DNA of 60,919 nt from Azolla pinnata (taxonomy: Eukaryota > Streptophyta > Polypodiopsida > Salviniales > Salviniaceae). Below are positions 13,201 to 22,649 of this stretch, piece after piece (within the stretch, counting starts at the first letter, position 1; each line of letters starts with the position of its first letter). The notes below the pieces were generated by a model that did not search any database, was not told the DNA's origin, and saw only the letters and a list, made by a program, of their open reading frames with translations. Made by a program: the position numbers and the translations under genes. The stretch lies in assembly GCA_037176905.1 (NCBI GenBank), contig JBBBWG010027745.1, forward strand, positions 1 to 60,919. The letters are read 5' to 3'.

Positions 13201-15074
13201 GGTATCAACAATGTTTGGGAGCCTGTAAGGACTGTACCGCGGATTGACAGTGAACAACTTCCATCAAAACCTATTCCACAAGAAGCCCCGGCGGCATCCG
13301 AGGAGATATTGTCACCAACGTCAACTACTACTAAACCAGATGAAGAAAGCCAGAAAAGTGAGCCAGAAGTAGTGGATCCACAGAGGCAGCTTATGCAAAC
13401 CATACAACAATTGGTGAGCTTACCGAATCCTTCAGATCTTGAAGTCCAAACAGCTTATCCAAAGTCATTCATGAATATTCCTGTACCTTGTGAGTTTTGC
13501 AAGATGATAATCAGAGAAACAGCCAATGTATTGTCTTGCGATTCTTGTGAAAAAGTCTTTCATTTAAGGTGTTTACAGAACCACTTGCTGAAGGGCATCC
13601 CAAAAGGTGACTGGTATTGTCCGAAATGTGTTTCGATTTCTGCGACCCATCAAGAAAAGGGAAAATATGGACGAGTGAAACCCGGATTCTCATTTACGAA
13701 TGGGGTTACTGGGACAAATAGTACCACTATTCCAGGACTACATATTCAAGTTCCAAAGGCAGATAACATGCGAAACCCAAGTGGCTCGTTAGACATGGGC
13801 TACAGAACAAGATCACAGGAGAGTACTAAGGTCGTTACAGTTGCAAGTTCAAGAGATGTGGATGCTGAAAGGTCGTCTTCTAAACTTCTTAGGCCTATAG
13901 TGAATGGTGATTTAGTGGCAAATGTTGTTGCTCAAGGGATGAGTAGCCAATCTCCAACAGTAGTACAGGCCCCAAAGTCACAGACAAAAACGAAAAAAGG
14001 GAAGGAGTCCAATGCACCTGCTGACGCAGTTGAAAGTGGGGATGATGCATCTTCCCGACGCGAGCGAGATGACCCGAACCGCCTTGTTAAGGACACAGAG
14101 CGTTTTCAAATAGAGTGGATTGGGGAAGCGTTGCAGAAGCACAATGGGAAGATTTTTTATGCCAGTTGCAAGGTTGGTGGTATGCTATATCGGTTGCAAG
14201 ATTGTGCTTTGTTTCGCCCTGAGACTCCAAATGTGCCTCCGTATATTGCCAGGCTTCAGGTTAACATTTTATATTTTACTCATTTTGAGATTTATATTAG
14301 CATATCGTGTCTGATGTATCTACCTTTTTCTTATTCTTTCTAGTTTTCTGAGTTGTTGTTAATGAATATTATTTTAGGCATTATGGGAAGATACCACCAC
14401 AGGGTCAAAGTGGGTCAGAGTGAATTGGTGCTATTATCCCTCGGACTTGGCAATGATTTCCAGCCGGCCTTTGAACCCTGAGGGGCACGAGGTGATAATT
14501 TTGAAGGAATATATACTGAAAAACACCCTGTGCTTTGTAGATATATCTACCAGAATACCCCTACACGATTACCACAATTTATCCCATTCCACGGTTGTAA
14601 ATGTTCTGTGCTGCAGAGGAGTGGTAATTTTCGGAAACATGGAAGTAATCTGGTAGACATTCAAGAAAGCTAGGGTGTTTTTCTCCCTCTACCGAAACCT
14701 TGATGTTACTATTATCTTCGACTTTAGAAAGTAATTAATCCTTGATACATTAAAATCGAACAGGTCTATGAATCTAACCATGGCGATAATAACTTGGTGG
14801 GAACAATTCAAGGGCAATGCCTAGTCCTAAGACCTGAGAGCTATGCCAAGGAAATGCATCGGCGTCAAGAGCTTATAAAGAGCGGCAATATGAACGAAGC
14901 CCTTATTCCTACTTTCTTATGCAGGTGTGAACCTTGCTTGTGTAAATTTTTTTTTAAATGCTGTGTTTTATCTCCATGAAGAATGAAGTTTCTGAAAACC
15001 GTTATTTTTTTATGTCTAGATGGTTCTATGATGCCCCCACATCGACTTTCAAGCCGGCAGCGGAAGTTTCATAG
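9402..15074 (+). CDS. PHD finger-BAH domain chromatin protein with long acidic and Gln-rich tracts
   Basis: Probable nuclear histone reader, about 901 residues. Exons: 9402-9415, 10064-11309, 12914-12971, 13202-14259, 14378-14491, 14764-14924, 15020-15074, and all phases agree. The start is chosen at 9402 because its 14-nt exon (MDFYR) joins in frame across the first intron to MIQAMDSSG. A near-pure Glu/Asp block occupies about residues 50-160 and a Gln/His-rich block about 170-250. The segment around residues 330-415 (ILSGLGLIRAGQKPTDVE, FAPKDLI) resembles the conserved N-terminal block of the plant PHD proteins At1g50620 and At3g20280, as I recall them. PHD C4HC3 follows at about 535-585 (CEFC, CDSC, HLRC, CPKC), then a BAH domain at about 750-880, ending in AAEVS. 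In the genomic sequence exon 2 reads on to a stop at 11429, but the donor at 11310 removes it. Partner and target are unknown. Confidence 0.85.
11585..11950. repeat. Diverged direct repeat in intron 2 of the PHD-BAH gene
   Basis: Two copies of about 170-200 bp. Each begins near CCTGCATG, shares TCCCTGAATATGAA at about 11632 and 11806, and ends in GAAGAA...CCAAG at about 11770 and 11945. It is non-coding, with many stops. The rest of the 1604-bp intron holds nothing recognisable. Confidence 0.6.
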
Positions 15075-15750
15075 GGATGGTGGAAAATTCGACTTTGTAA
15101 TTCTTGAATGTATTATTCTTGACATTGGAATCCAAATCAGGGTACTCGATGAATCTGCCGCCGCCGCTTATGTTTCGCTCATGTGAAATTAATATTCTTA
15201 TCTTCATCATTGGATGACACTGATAATGATCATGTTTGCTTCATCACGATCTGGGATCCGTTGATCTGCAAGATGTTCAGATGTTGAAGCATGGTATTTG
15301 TTGCTGTGATTGCACGTTGAAAGAGGGTTTTCTTTGTGTCTCCATTCAGAAACTTTAGTTGCATGAAGTGACATCCCCTGAAAAAGAGCATCAGCTACAT
15401 GTTGATGGAAAGCAGCAGACTAAGTAAAACGAAATTCGGTCCGAATGAAATTTCCATACTTGCTAGGCTCAATTGTGATGGGCCCGACACAAACCGGAAT
15501 CATCTCCATCAATCGTGGGCTTATTAATCTCGCAAAATTAATCTGTTATTTTAGCCGATTGGCTTGCATATCTTCATCACAACAGATAAAGAGTGAAACT
15601 AAATTAGAACCATCGGAACAGGTTATGATGCTGCAGATGTTGATCAGCAAATTGATACAACCATGTCGGTGGGTGTATGTATACAAGGAATCGCATTTTA
15701 CAGGTATACGCAGTCATATTCATATCCACAGCAGATATGTAGAAAACATA
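15075..15750. other. 3' flank of the PHD-BAH gene
   Basis: Untranslated or intergenic sequence between the stop codon and the start-region duplication of the next gene. No domain-bearing frame was seen. The 114-codon frame at 15445-15789 has no recognisable content. Confidence 0.5.
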
Positions 15751-15753
15751 CAT

Positions 15754-16057
15754 ACATGTTTCGATTTGGGTATTTCTGAGGTGCCGTGATTCTTCCAGTT
15801 AACAAGGCTCTGTACGCTGCAAAAATCTTCTGCCAAAAGGGTCTTCTTCATCCGTTTGATGGGGGAGGTAATTCAGGTCTTGTGATCTCTCTCAAGTCCT
15901 TTCCATGAGCCATATACATACATGTTTCGATTCTGATTCTTCTCCAGTTAAGGGCTCTGTACTGCTGCAAATCTTCTGCCAAAAGGTCTTCATCCGTTTG
16001 ATGGGGAGGTAATTCAGGTCTTGTGATCTCTCTCAGTCCTTTCCATGAGCCGTAGGA
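15754..16057. repeat. Tandem duplication covering the GT4 start codon, about 145 bp period
   Basis: Copy 1 is about 15754-15912 and copy 2 about 15920-16057. Both carry GATTCTTC..CAGTTAA, GGCTCTGTAC, TCTTCTGCCAAAAGG, CATCCGTTTGATGGG, GGTAATTCAGGTCTTGTGAT and TCCTTTCCATGAGCC. The ATG of the glycosyltransferase is the one in copy 2. Copy 1 keeps an equivalent ATGAGCC (about 15906), whose frame does not continue into the gene. Confidence 0.92.
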
Positions 16058-17583
16058 TATGGATAGCTGCAGCAGCAATCCTGCTTCTTGCACTATGCAT
16101 CAATCTCGTGACAGACAGCGGCAGCTTGTGCAAGGAAGGATCCCGGGAAGACGGATCGTCTCTCTGCACAGCCTACCACTTCATCGGCTACTACCGATTG
16201 ACGCGGAGAGTGGTAGGAGCGACGGAATCCATGGCGAAGAAGGTGCTACATCGCCTTCTGGGACAACAACAGCAACGACCACATTCCGGATCTGCTGCGA
16301 CGCCATCGGAGAGCGGCAAAGGCGCCGCGTTCCCGCATCGTCTTCTGTGGATGGCGCCGTTCCTGTCGGGCGGGGGATACTGCTCCGAGGCTCTGTCCTT
16401 CGTTCTAGGGTTGGAATCGAGCGGATCTGTGCCGCATCTCTGCATACAACCGCATGGGGACATGGCGAGCGAGGTCTTCTGGCGAGGTCTCCCTGCAAGC
16501 ACCAAGAAGCTCCTCATGGCGAGAGCGTATCATCAGGCAGATCTGCCTCTGAACGACACCGTCGTGATCTGCCACAGCGAGCCGGGGGCTTGGAGCCCGC
16601 CTCTGTACGAGACCTTGCCATGCCCGCCTTCTTCCGGCCATGGAGATGGAGATCATCGCCCGAGGTACGCGATCGGAAGGACCATGTTCGAGACGGATCG
16701 GCTCAGCCGCGAGCACGTCGATCGGTGCAACAGAATGGACGAGGTCTGGGTCCCGAGCCGATTCAACGCGGAGAGCTTCGCGAGGAGCGGCGTCGATCCG
16801 TCGAGGCTCGTCAGGATCGGCCAATCCGTCGATTCGTCCTTCTTCGATCCGAGCAGAATCGTCGCGGAACAGGCTTTCGAGACGGTGCTGAGCAGCTTCG
16901 ATCGCGTGCTCGGGGAGGAGGAGCCGAGGAGCGCAGGATCGGCGTACGTGTTCCTGAGCATCTTCAAGTGGGAGCTCCGGAAGGGCTGGGACGTGCTGAT
17001 TCAAGCTTACGTCGAGGAATTCTCGGCCGCAGACGACGTTCTGCTCTGCATCAAAACCAGCGAGTATCACAGCGCGAAGAGAAGCTACGGGGAGCAGATC
17101 AGAGGGCACGTGAAGAAGCTGGGCTTGATCGAGCCCGCAGACGGATGGCCGGCGATTCTCGTGAGCGACGAGCATGTTCCGCAGTCGGATCTGCCGAGGC
17201 TCTACAAGGCCGCGGATGCGTTCGTGTTGCCATCTCGAGGGGAAGGATGGGGAAGACCTCACGTGGAAGCTATGGCTATGGCACTGCCCGTCATCGCCAC
17301 CAACTGGTCCGGCATGACCGAGTACATGGATGAGGAGAACAGCTACCCTCTGCGCATCGATGGCCTCGTCGAGATCGACGAGGGCCCCTTCCGAGGGCAT
17401 TTCTGGGCGGATCCTTCGGTGCCGCATCTCCGACATCTCATGCGCCGTGTCTATCTGCACCCGTCGGAAGCGAAGGCCAAAGGTCTGCTCGCCAGGAAAA
17501 CCATGGTCGACAGGTTCTCCCCGCAGAGGCTCACGCTCGATGTAGTGGAGAATCTCATGAGGATAGCAAGGAAGATAGAATGA
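16045..17583 (+). CDS. GT4-family glycosyltransferase, type II membrane anchored
   Basis: Intronless, 512 residues, GC-rich. The N-terminus MSRRIWIAAAAILLLALCI is a basic stub followed by a hydrophobic segment at about residues 5-22, typical of a Golgi or ER signal anchor. The body is a GT-B fold: a GGGYCSEALSF loop near 110-120 as in GT4 enzymes, an acceptor-side half with RYAIGRTMFETDRL, the family block KWELRKGWDVLIQAY near 310, and the nucleotide-sugar EX7E signature EGWGRPHVE near 400 followed by LPVIATNWSGMTEYM. Close relatives occur across land plants (At3g10630-like, from memory); donor and acceptor sugars are unknown to me. The start ATG sits inside a duplicated leader. No operon-like relation to its neighbours. 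Confidence 0.85.
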   Translation: MSRRIWIAAAAILLLALCINLVTDSGSLCKEGSREDGSSLCTAYHFIGYYRLTRRVVGATESMAKKVLHRLLGQQQQRPHSGSAATPSESGKGAAFPHRLLWMAPFLSGGGYCSEALSFVLGLESSGSVPHLCIQPHGDMASEVFWRGLPASTKKLLMARAYHQADLPLNDTVVICHSEPGAWSPPLYETLPCPPSSGHGDGDHRPRYAIGRTMFETDRLSREHVDRCNRMDEVWVPSRFNAESFARSGVDPSRLVRIGQSVDSSFFDPSRIVAEQAFETVLSSFDRVLGEEEPRSAGSAYVFLSIFKWELRKGWDVLIQAYVEEFSAADDVLLCIKTSEYHSAKRSYGEQIRGHVKKLGLIEPADGWPAILVSDEHVPQSDLPRLYKAADAFVLPSRGEGWGRPHVEAMAMALPVIATNWSGMTEYMDEENSYPLRIDGLVEIDEGPFRGHFWADPSVPHLRHLMRRVYLHPSEAKAKGLLARKTMVDRFSPQRLTLDVVENLMRIARKIE

Positions 17584-18222
17584 TTTGGGACATGGTGGTC
17601 GAGATATATAAAATGATCATCTCAATCTGGTCGAAATGGTATGATGCCCGATCGATGTGCACTTGCATCTTTTGTCTGGTCGACTGGTATGCCCGATCGA
17701 TGTGCGCATGCATCTCTATACATGTAGATTTACAAAATGCATGCTGATAGAGATGCGGTGTACATGGTTGAGGTGATGAGTAATTCTTCTTCTTCTTCGA
17801 CCATTGTATTTCCATCGATCGATGAACCGCCACGAAATGATCCCTTGTTTTGCTGGTTTCATTTTGGAAGGGATAACGATCGACAGATAGCATTGAACTG
17901 TTGGTTTTGTACAACACCACATCCTTGTTTTGAGAATGCACAGAAATGAATTATGCACAGAACTGAATTATGGCGGAGCACCGGAGAGCCAAAGCCGTGG
18001 AGCTTTCTAGAACCTTCTGGAACTTTCTAGAGGTACTACTGCCGCCAACTTATTCCGAAAACATGTTTGAATGGATCGGATGCAGCCACTGAGCGAGACG
18101 CCGGCTTGGGTTGGCCATGGGAGTAACCAAAACTGGGTTTGTAGCGATGCAACGGGCTAAATACAAACGGAAAAATGATACAGTCTCGGCGATGGCCAGA
18201 GTGCGGATTTTCGGAAGAGGTT
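17584..18222. other. Convergent intergenic region
   Basis: The GT4 gene (plus) and the glutaredoxin gene (minus) end towards each other here. A 16-bp motif (ATGCCCGATCGATGTG) occurs twice, at about 17644 and 17690. Short TCTAGAA(C/G) motifs repeat at about 18005-18030. No gene seen. Confidence 0.6.
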
Positions 18223-19959
18223 TTAATTACAGATAGGGCATTGGACGAGACCGTTCTCATTGCACTCGGGGCAGCGGATCGTGTCGTGGGATGTGGGATC
18301 GACGAGCTTCCGGCTGCCACTGCAGTCGAGGCAGGGGATGAATCGAACACCGCCGCACCCATCGCAAGGCCCGCTTGCAGAGCGCTGCCGGGGCATCCCA
18401 TCGAGAAGGGGCGTGAGCCTCTGCTCTTCGTGGAGCTGGAGCGCCTCCTCGGCCCCGCCGATGTACCTGCCACTGATGAACAGCTTGGGCACCGACGCCG
18501 GCAGCGATGCGAGCGGGGGCCTCTGCATCAGCTCCCGGAGCTCGTTCCGGAAGCCGTCGTGGAGGGCAACGTCGCGCTCGTCGACGCGCACGAGCAGGCT
18601 CTCGAGCACCCGCCGCAGCGCGTTGCAGTCCTCGAACGTCTTCCGTATGCCTCGCAGGCTCGTCGTGTAGAGGACCACCGCGCCTTCGCCGCCGGGCGGG
18701 CACAGCTCCACGAACCGCGCCAACGGGTCCTCGGCAACAAGCCGGGGCTTCGTTGGCGCCGCAAAACTGGCGACAGTGGGCGAAGATTCGATCCCAGGTT
18801 GCTCGGATCGAGCCCGGGGTCCGATCCCAGGTTGCTGGGATCGAGCCTGAGGTCCGATCCCAGGTTGCTCGGATCGAGCCCGAGGTCCGATCCCAGCTTG
18901 CTCGGATCGAGCCCGAGGTCCGATCCCAGCTTGCTCGGATCGAGCCCTCGATTCGGTCCCAGCTTGCTCAGATCTTTCGGGGTACGCATCGGCATCAGCA
19001 TCGGCATCGGCATCGGCATCGGATCGATGCTCGATGACTCTGAGCTCATCGCCTCGCTCGATGACGCCGGTGCTGTGATCGAATCCGGCATCGAGCTCCT
19101 GGAGGGCGCGCTCGTACGCGGCCCTGGCAGGCCCGAGATTCCACACGGGATCGCCGCCGCCGGCTGGAGATTCTCCGCGAGGGAATCTTCCGGGGCTCGC
19201 AGCCTCGTCGTGATCGTCGTCGTCGTTGTCGACATCATCGGCTAGCTCCCGGAGGGCGATCTCATACGAGGAGCCCGCGGCGGCGGCGGCTTCTGGGCGG
19301 CGCCGACGGAACGAGTGTGAAACCGCGGCACGGAGCCTCTTCATGAAGAAGCTGCTGCTCTTCTTCATCTCCTTCCTCGTCTTCTCGGCGGGGATCGGTT
19401 TCACACTGGCGGCGTCGGCCGGGCGGCCGCCGCCCAAGCTGTGGATGTACTTCCCCACATCTTTCACTTGTTCCGCCTTCTTGCCATGCTCCTCCTCCTC
19501 CTCATCATGTGGATGCTGATGATGGTGACGATGGTGAGGATGATGGTGACGATGGTGAGGATGATGGTGACGATGGTGAGGATGAGTGGCGCCACCATCA
19601 TCACCATCATCACCACCACCACCATCATCACCATCACCACCACCACCACCACCATCACCATCATCACCATCATCATCATCATGAGGAGGAGGAAGAGGAG
19701 GAGGAGGAAGTGGTGGATAAAGCCCCATGCTCATGCTGCTGTTCTCCAGCTCTTCCAGGACGCTCTTCATGTCATCGGAGATGGAGGCGGGATGATGCTG
19801 ATGCTGGTGATGCTGATCATGCTGACGCTGCTGATCCTGCTGATCTTGCTGATCCTGATGATGCTGATGGTTATGGCTGGGGTACGCGCTGACATGCCTG
19901 TCGATGTGGGAGCGGCGAGGCTCGGCCTCTTGGTCTGCCTTGGAAGTGGTACAGCCCAT
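18223..19959 (-). CDS. Glutaredoxin-like protein with N-terminal lipidation signal and C-terminal CxxC zinc motifs
   Basis: Intronless, 578 residues, of the plant At3g28850-type glutaredoxin family. The N-terminus MGCTTSK carries Gly2 for N-myristoylation and Cys3 for palmitoylation, so plasma-membrane attachment is likely. A low-complexity region of more than 350 residues follows: Gln/Asp and His runs, acidic Gly runs, and about six imperfect copies of an 11-residue unit (ARSEQAGIGPR) at about 330-390. The thioredoxin-fold domain spans about 425-535 (VVLYTTSLRGIRKTFEDC, then FISGRYIGGAEE). The redox CPYC is absent: the position reads TTSLRGIRKT, so classical oxidoreductase activity is unlikely. 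Four CxxC pairs close the protein (CDGC, CLDC, CPEC, CPIC), probably binding zinc. The leader on the right side also carries a duplication. Confidence 0.87.
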   Translation of the reverse strand: MGCTTSKADQEAEPRRSHIDRHVSAYPSHNHQHHQDQQDQQDQQRQHDQHHQHQHHPASISDDMKSVLEELENSSMSMGLYPPLPPPPLPPPHDDDDGDDGDGGGGGGDGDDGGGGDDGDDGGATHPHHRHHHPHHRHHHPHHRHHHQHPHDEEEEEHGKKAEQVKDVGKYIHSLGGGRPADAASVKPIPAEKTRKEMKKSSSFFMKRLRAAVSHSFRRRRPEAAAAAGSSYEIALRELADDVDNDDDDHDEAASPGRFPRGESPAGGGDPVWNLGPARAAYERALQELDAGFDHSTGVIERGDELRVIEHRSDADADADADADAYPERSEQAGTESRARSEQAGIGPRARSEQAGIGPRARSEQPGIGPQARSQQPGIGPRARSEQPGIESSPTVASFAAPTKPRLVAEDPLARFVELCPPGGEGAVVLYTTSLRGIRKTFEDCNALRRVLESLLVRVDERDVALHDGFRNELRELMQRPPLASLPASVPKLFISGRYIGGAEEALQLHEEQRLTPLLDGMPRQRSASGPCDGCGGVRFIPCLDCSGSRKLVDPTSHDTIRCPECNENGLVQCPICN

Positions 19960-20600
19960 GCCAGTTCCTGCGTGTTGTTTGTGCAGGGAGATCGAAGCTT
20001 TAATGGAGAGATCGAAGCTTTACAGATCAGATTCCTGGGGTGCCTTGGATGCTTCCTTCCTTCCTCTGTGCGTGTGCAGCAGAGATCGAAGCTCTCGTTC
20101 ATGGAAGAGAGAGCTCGGAGGCGGCGACAAAATCTTTCCTCTTTGCAGATCAGATTTCTGGGGTTGGGGGACACGTTTGTAATTGGGGCAAACTCAGGTT
20201 TTGGTCCTTCTTCTTCTTCGTCTTCGTCTTCTTCTTCTTCTTCTTCAATCTTCTTCTTCTTCAGAAATTCAGTCCTGAAATCTCACACTTCTTGAGGCTC
20301 TCCTTCTTTTTGTGTTTGTGTGTGTTTGTGTGTGTGGTTGTCATCTACTCATTTCTTCGTTTTATTTCCTTCTCTTCTCTTTCTCTTTCTCTTTCTCTTT
20401 CTCTTTCTCTTCTCTTCTTTCGTGCATCTGCGTCTCGGACACGTACCGATCGTGCATATGCGTTCTGCAGGAATCGGAGATCGATTAGTCGAGATCTCTC
20501 ACCCGATCGATCGCTCCCGCTTGTGGGCCCGGCAATGATCACCAGCTCCTCTGCCATCGATCGATCGATCGATCGATCGCATGGAGAACAGGGAACCGAT
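19960..20600. repeat. Glutaredoxin upstream region: duplicated leader and microsatellites
   Basis: GATCGAAGCTTTA occurs at about 19991 and 20012. A larger imperfect duplication pairs GCAGATCAGATTTCTGGGG (about 20146) with ACAGATCAGATTCCTGGGG (about 20021). Then come (CTT)n and (CGTCTT)n at 20208-20270, (GTGTTT)n at 20312-20340, (CTTTCT)n at 20372-20415 and (CGAT)n at 20556-20578. The open frames here are low complexity and not called. Confidence 0.8.
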
Positions 20601-21045
20601 TGCGGATCTGTGCTGTGCTGCGATCTATGCTGATGCTTTGTCTCGCTCGAATTCCCTCGCTCCACAGTTTAAAAAGCAGGCGCAGATCGTCGACATCGTA
20701 TTCGGAATCGGCTCTATGCCTGTTATCCATCTACGAGTTTTTGTGGAGAAACCGCACTGTTTGCCGTCCATGCCAGAATCATAATTGCTCTACGGAGGAA
20801 GCACCGTGTATACGACGAGCAGTGCTGATTTCAAATACACATAGCGGCAAGATCCTTCGCGAAATGTTAATGTGTGTAAAGGGAACCGACATAATATCAG
20901 GGGTAGTTGCAATAAGGGATAAATAGGACATGATTTAAGAAACGAATCAAATGGGCCCTCAATAATACGTGATCAACATGAAGGTGATAACCTCCCAGTT
21001 CCTACCATTGTACTGTGTGAGGTGCTACCTGTGCTGCCCAACAAC
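20600..21045. other. Intergenic, nothing recognised
   Basis: Spacer between the glutaredoxin leader and the next tandem array. Several 60-108-codon frames overlap on both strands with no domain, no splice logic and no length support. Confidence 0.5.
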
Positions 21046-21945
21046 ACAAAATTGTCCAACCTCTTGCCCTTGATTTGCTCAACTATATTTCTACATGTCT
21101 TTTCCAAATATCCTCATAGTTCTCCTCCTCCTCCTCCTCCTCCTCCTCAACATCATCATCATTAGCATCATCACCACCATCATCATCATCAACAACAACA
21201 ACATCATCATCACCCTCATCATCATTATCATCACCATCATCATCATCATCATCATCTTCTTCTTCTTCTTCTTCTTCATCATCATCATCAATATCAGCCT
21301 CCTCATCACCAGAGTCTAGACAGAACAGAGCTGGAGGCATTTGCCCGGCGGCACAAAACTGTCGAAGCTCTTGCCCTTGATTTGCTATATTTCTACATGT
21401 CTTTTCCAAATATCCTCATACAATCAATAGCCTCCTCCTCCTCATAATCATCATCATCATCATCATCATCTTCTTCTTCTTCTTCATCATCAATATCAGC
21501 CTCCTCATCACTAGAGTCTAGACAGAACAGAGCTGGAGGCATTTGCCCGACGACACAAAACTGTCCAAGCTCTTGCCCTTGATTTGCTATATTTCTACAT
21601 GTCTTTTCCAANNNNNNNNNNNNNNNNNNNNNNNNNNNNNNNNNNNNNNNNNNNNNNNNNNNNNNNNNNNNNNNNNNNNNNNNNNNNNNNNNNNNNNNNN
21701 NNNNNNNNNNNGGCATTTGCCCGACGACACAAAACTGTCCAAGCTCTTGCCCTTGATTTGCTATATTTCTACATGTCTTTTCCAAATACCCTCATACCAC
21801 CTCCTCCTCCTCCTCCTCCTCCTCCTCATCATCATCAGCATCATCATCATCACCAGCATCACCATCACCATCATCATCATCTTCATCATTCTCCTCATCA
21901 CCAGAGTTTTCAGACAGAGGAGAGCTGGAAGTCCAAGGGGCATTT
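21045..21945. repeat. Tandem array, units about 200-300 bp, interrupted by an assembly gap
   Basis: Each unit contains ACAAAACTGTCC(AA)GCTCTTGCCC, TTGATTTGCTATATTTCTAC, ATGTCTTTTCCAAATA, then a variable run of CTC, ATC and CTT triplets, then TCAGCCTCCTCATCACTAGA, GTCTAGACAGAACAGAGCTG and GAGGCATTTGCCCG. Unit starts are about 21048, 21352, 21554 and 21727. Units differ mainly in the lengths of the CTC, CAT and CTT runs. The minus strand stays open through most units because the triplet runs have no stops, giving Asp/Glu-rich frames that I do not call genes. The array ends about 125 bp before the RMI1-like start codon. Confidence 0.93.
21612..21711. other. Assembly gap (100 N)
   Basis: Exactly 100 undetermined bases inside the tandem array. 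The round number marks a scaffold gap of unknown true size, so the array copy number is unresolved. Confidence 0.97.
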
Positions 21946-22070
21946 GTATAATAAGTTTCCTTCTTTATGAACAAAGAAGACGATGAAGACGATGAAGCGA
22001 AGGTCTGACTGACGAGGAAGAAAAGAGGGGGCAGAAAAACGGGGGAAGAAAGAAGCTCTCTGCTGCAGCG

Positions 22071-22612
22071 ATGGCGGCGGCAGCGGCAGCAGCAGAGGCA
22101 ATGGAGCGGCGTCTGCGCAGCGACGGATGGCACCTCAAGGACGGCGCCGTAGCCGAGATTCTCGAGCAGCTCAGAGATGATGTTGCCGCTCCCCCTCCTC
22201 CTCCTCGGCATTCCGTGGATCCGTCGTATGAAGCCCTGGTCGCTGAGCTCCTCGACACCGACCTCAAAACCATCGGCCTCCCGTGCTTGCCCGATCCATC
22301 CGCCATCCAGCACCTCTCCAAGATTCAAGGCCCGTTGATCCTTCAGGTAGGACTTGTCCGGCTCTTGGCTAACGATTTCTTGAAACTGCTGTGTGTAGCG
22401 TATGGAAGATTGTCTTTTTGCTCTGGTTCAGCTGCATTATCTGCTGCTGTAGTATCAACTGAAAATCAGTTTTTGTTTCAAACGCATCTATATCTATCTA
22501 TCGTTTATGATTGCCTTCCCTTCTTTTATTGATCACCTCCGATTGTGTGTGTCTACTGTTAAATCTCTCTCTCTCTCTCTCTCTCCCTCTCTATCTATGT
22601 GTAGATAGATAC

Positions 22613-22649
<37 letters not shown>

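Noticed and set aside
16059-17460. 424- and 351-codon frames overlapping the GT4 gene on both strands
   Set aside because: Shadow frames of a GC-rich gene. Only the 512-residue frame has the signal anchor and GT4 motifs.
21083-21986. Acidic and Met/Ile-rich frames across the tandem array and the gap
   Set aside because: Produced by stop-free triplet repeats; N bases are read through; no start or splice logic.
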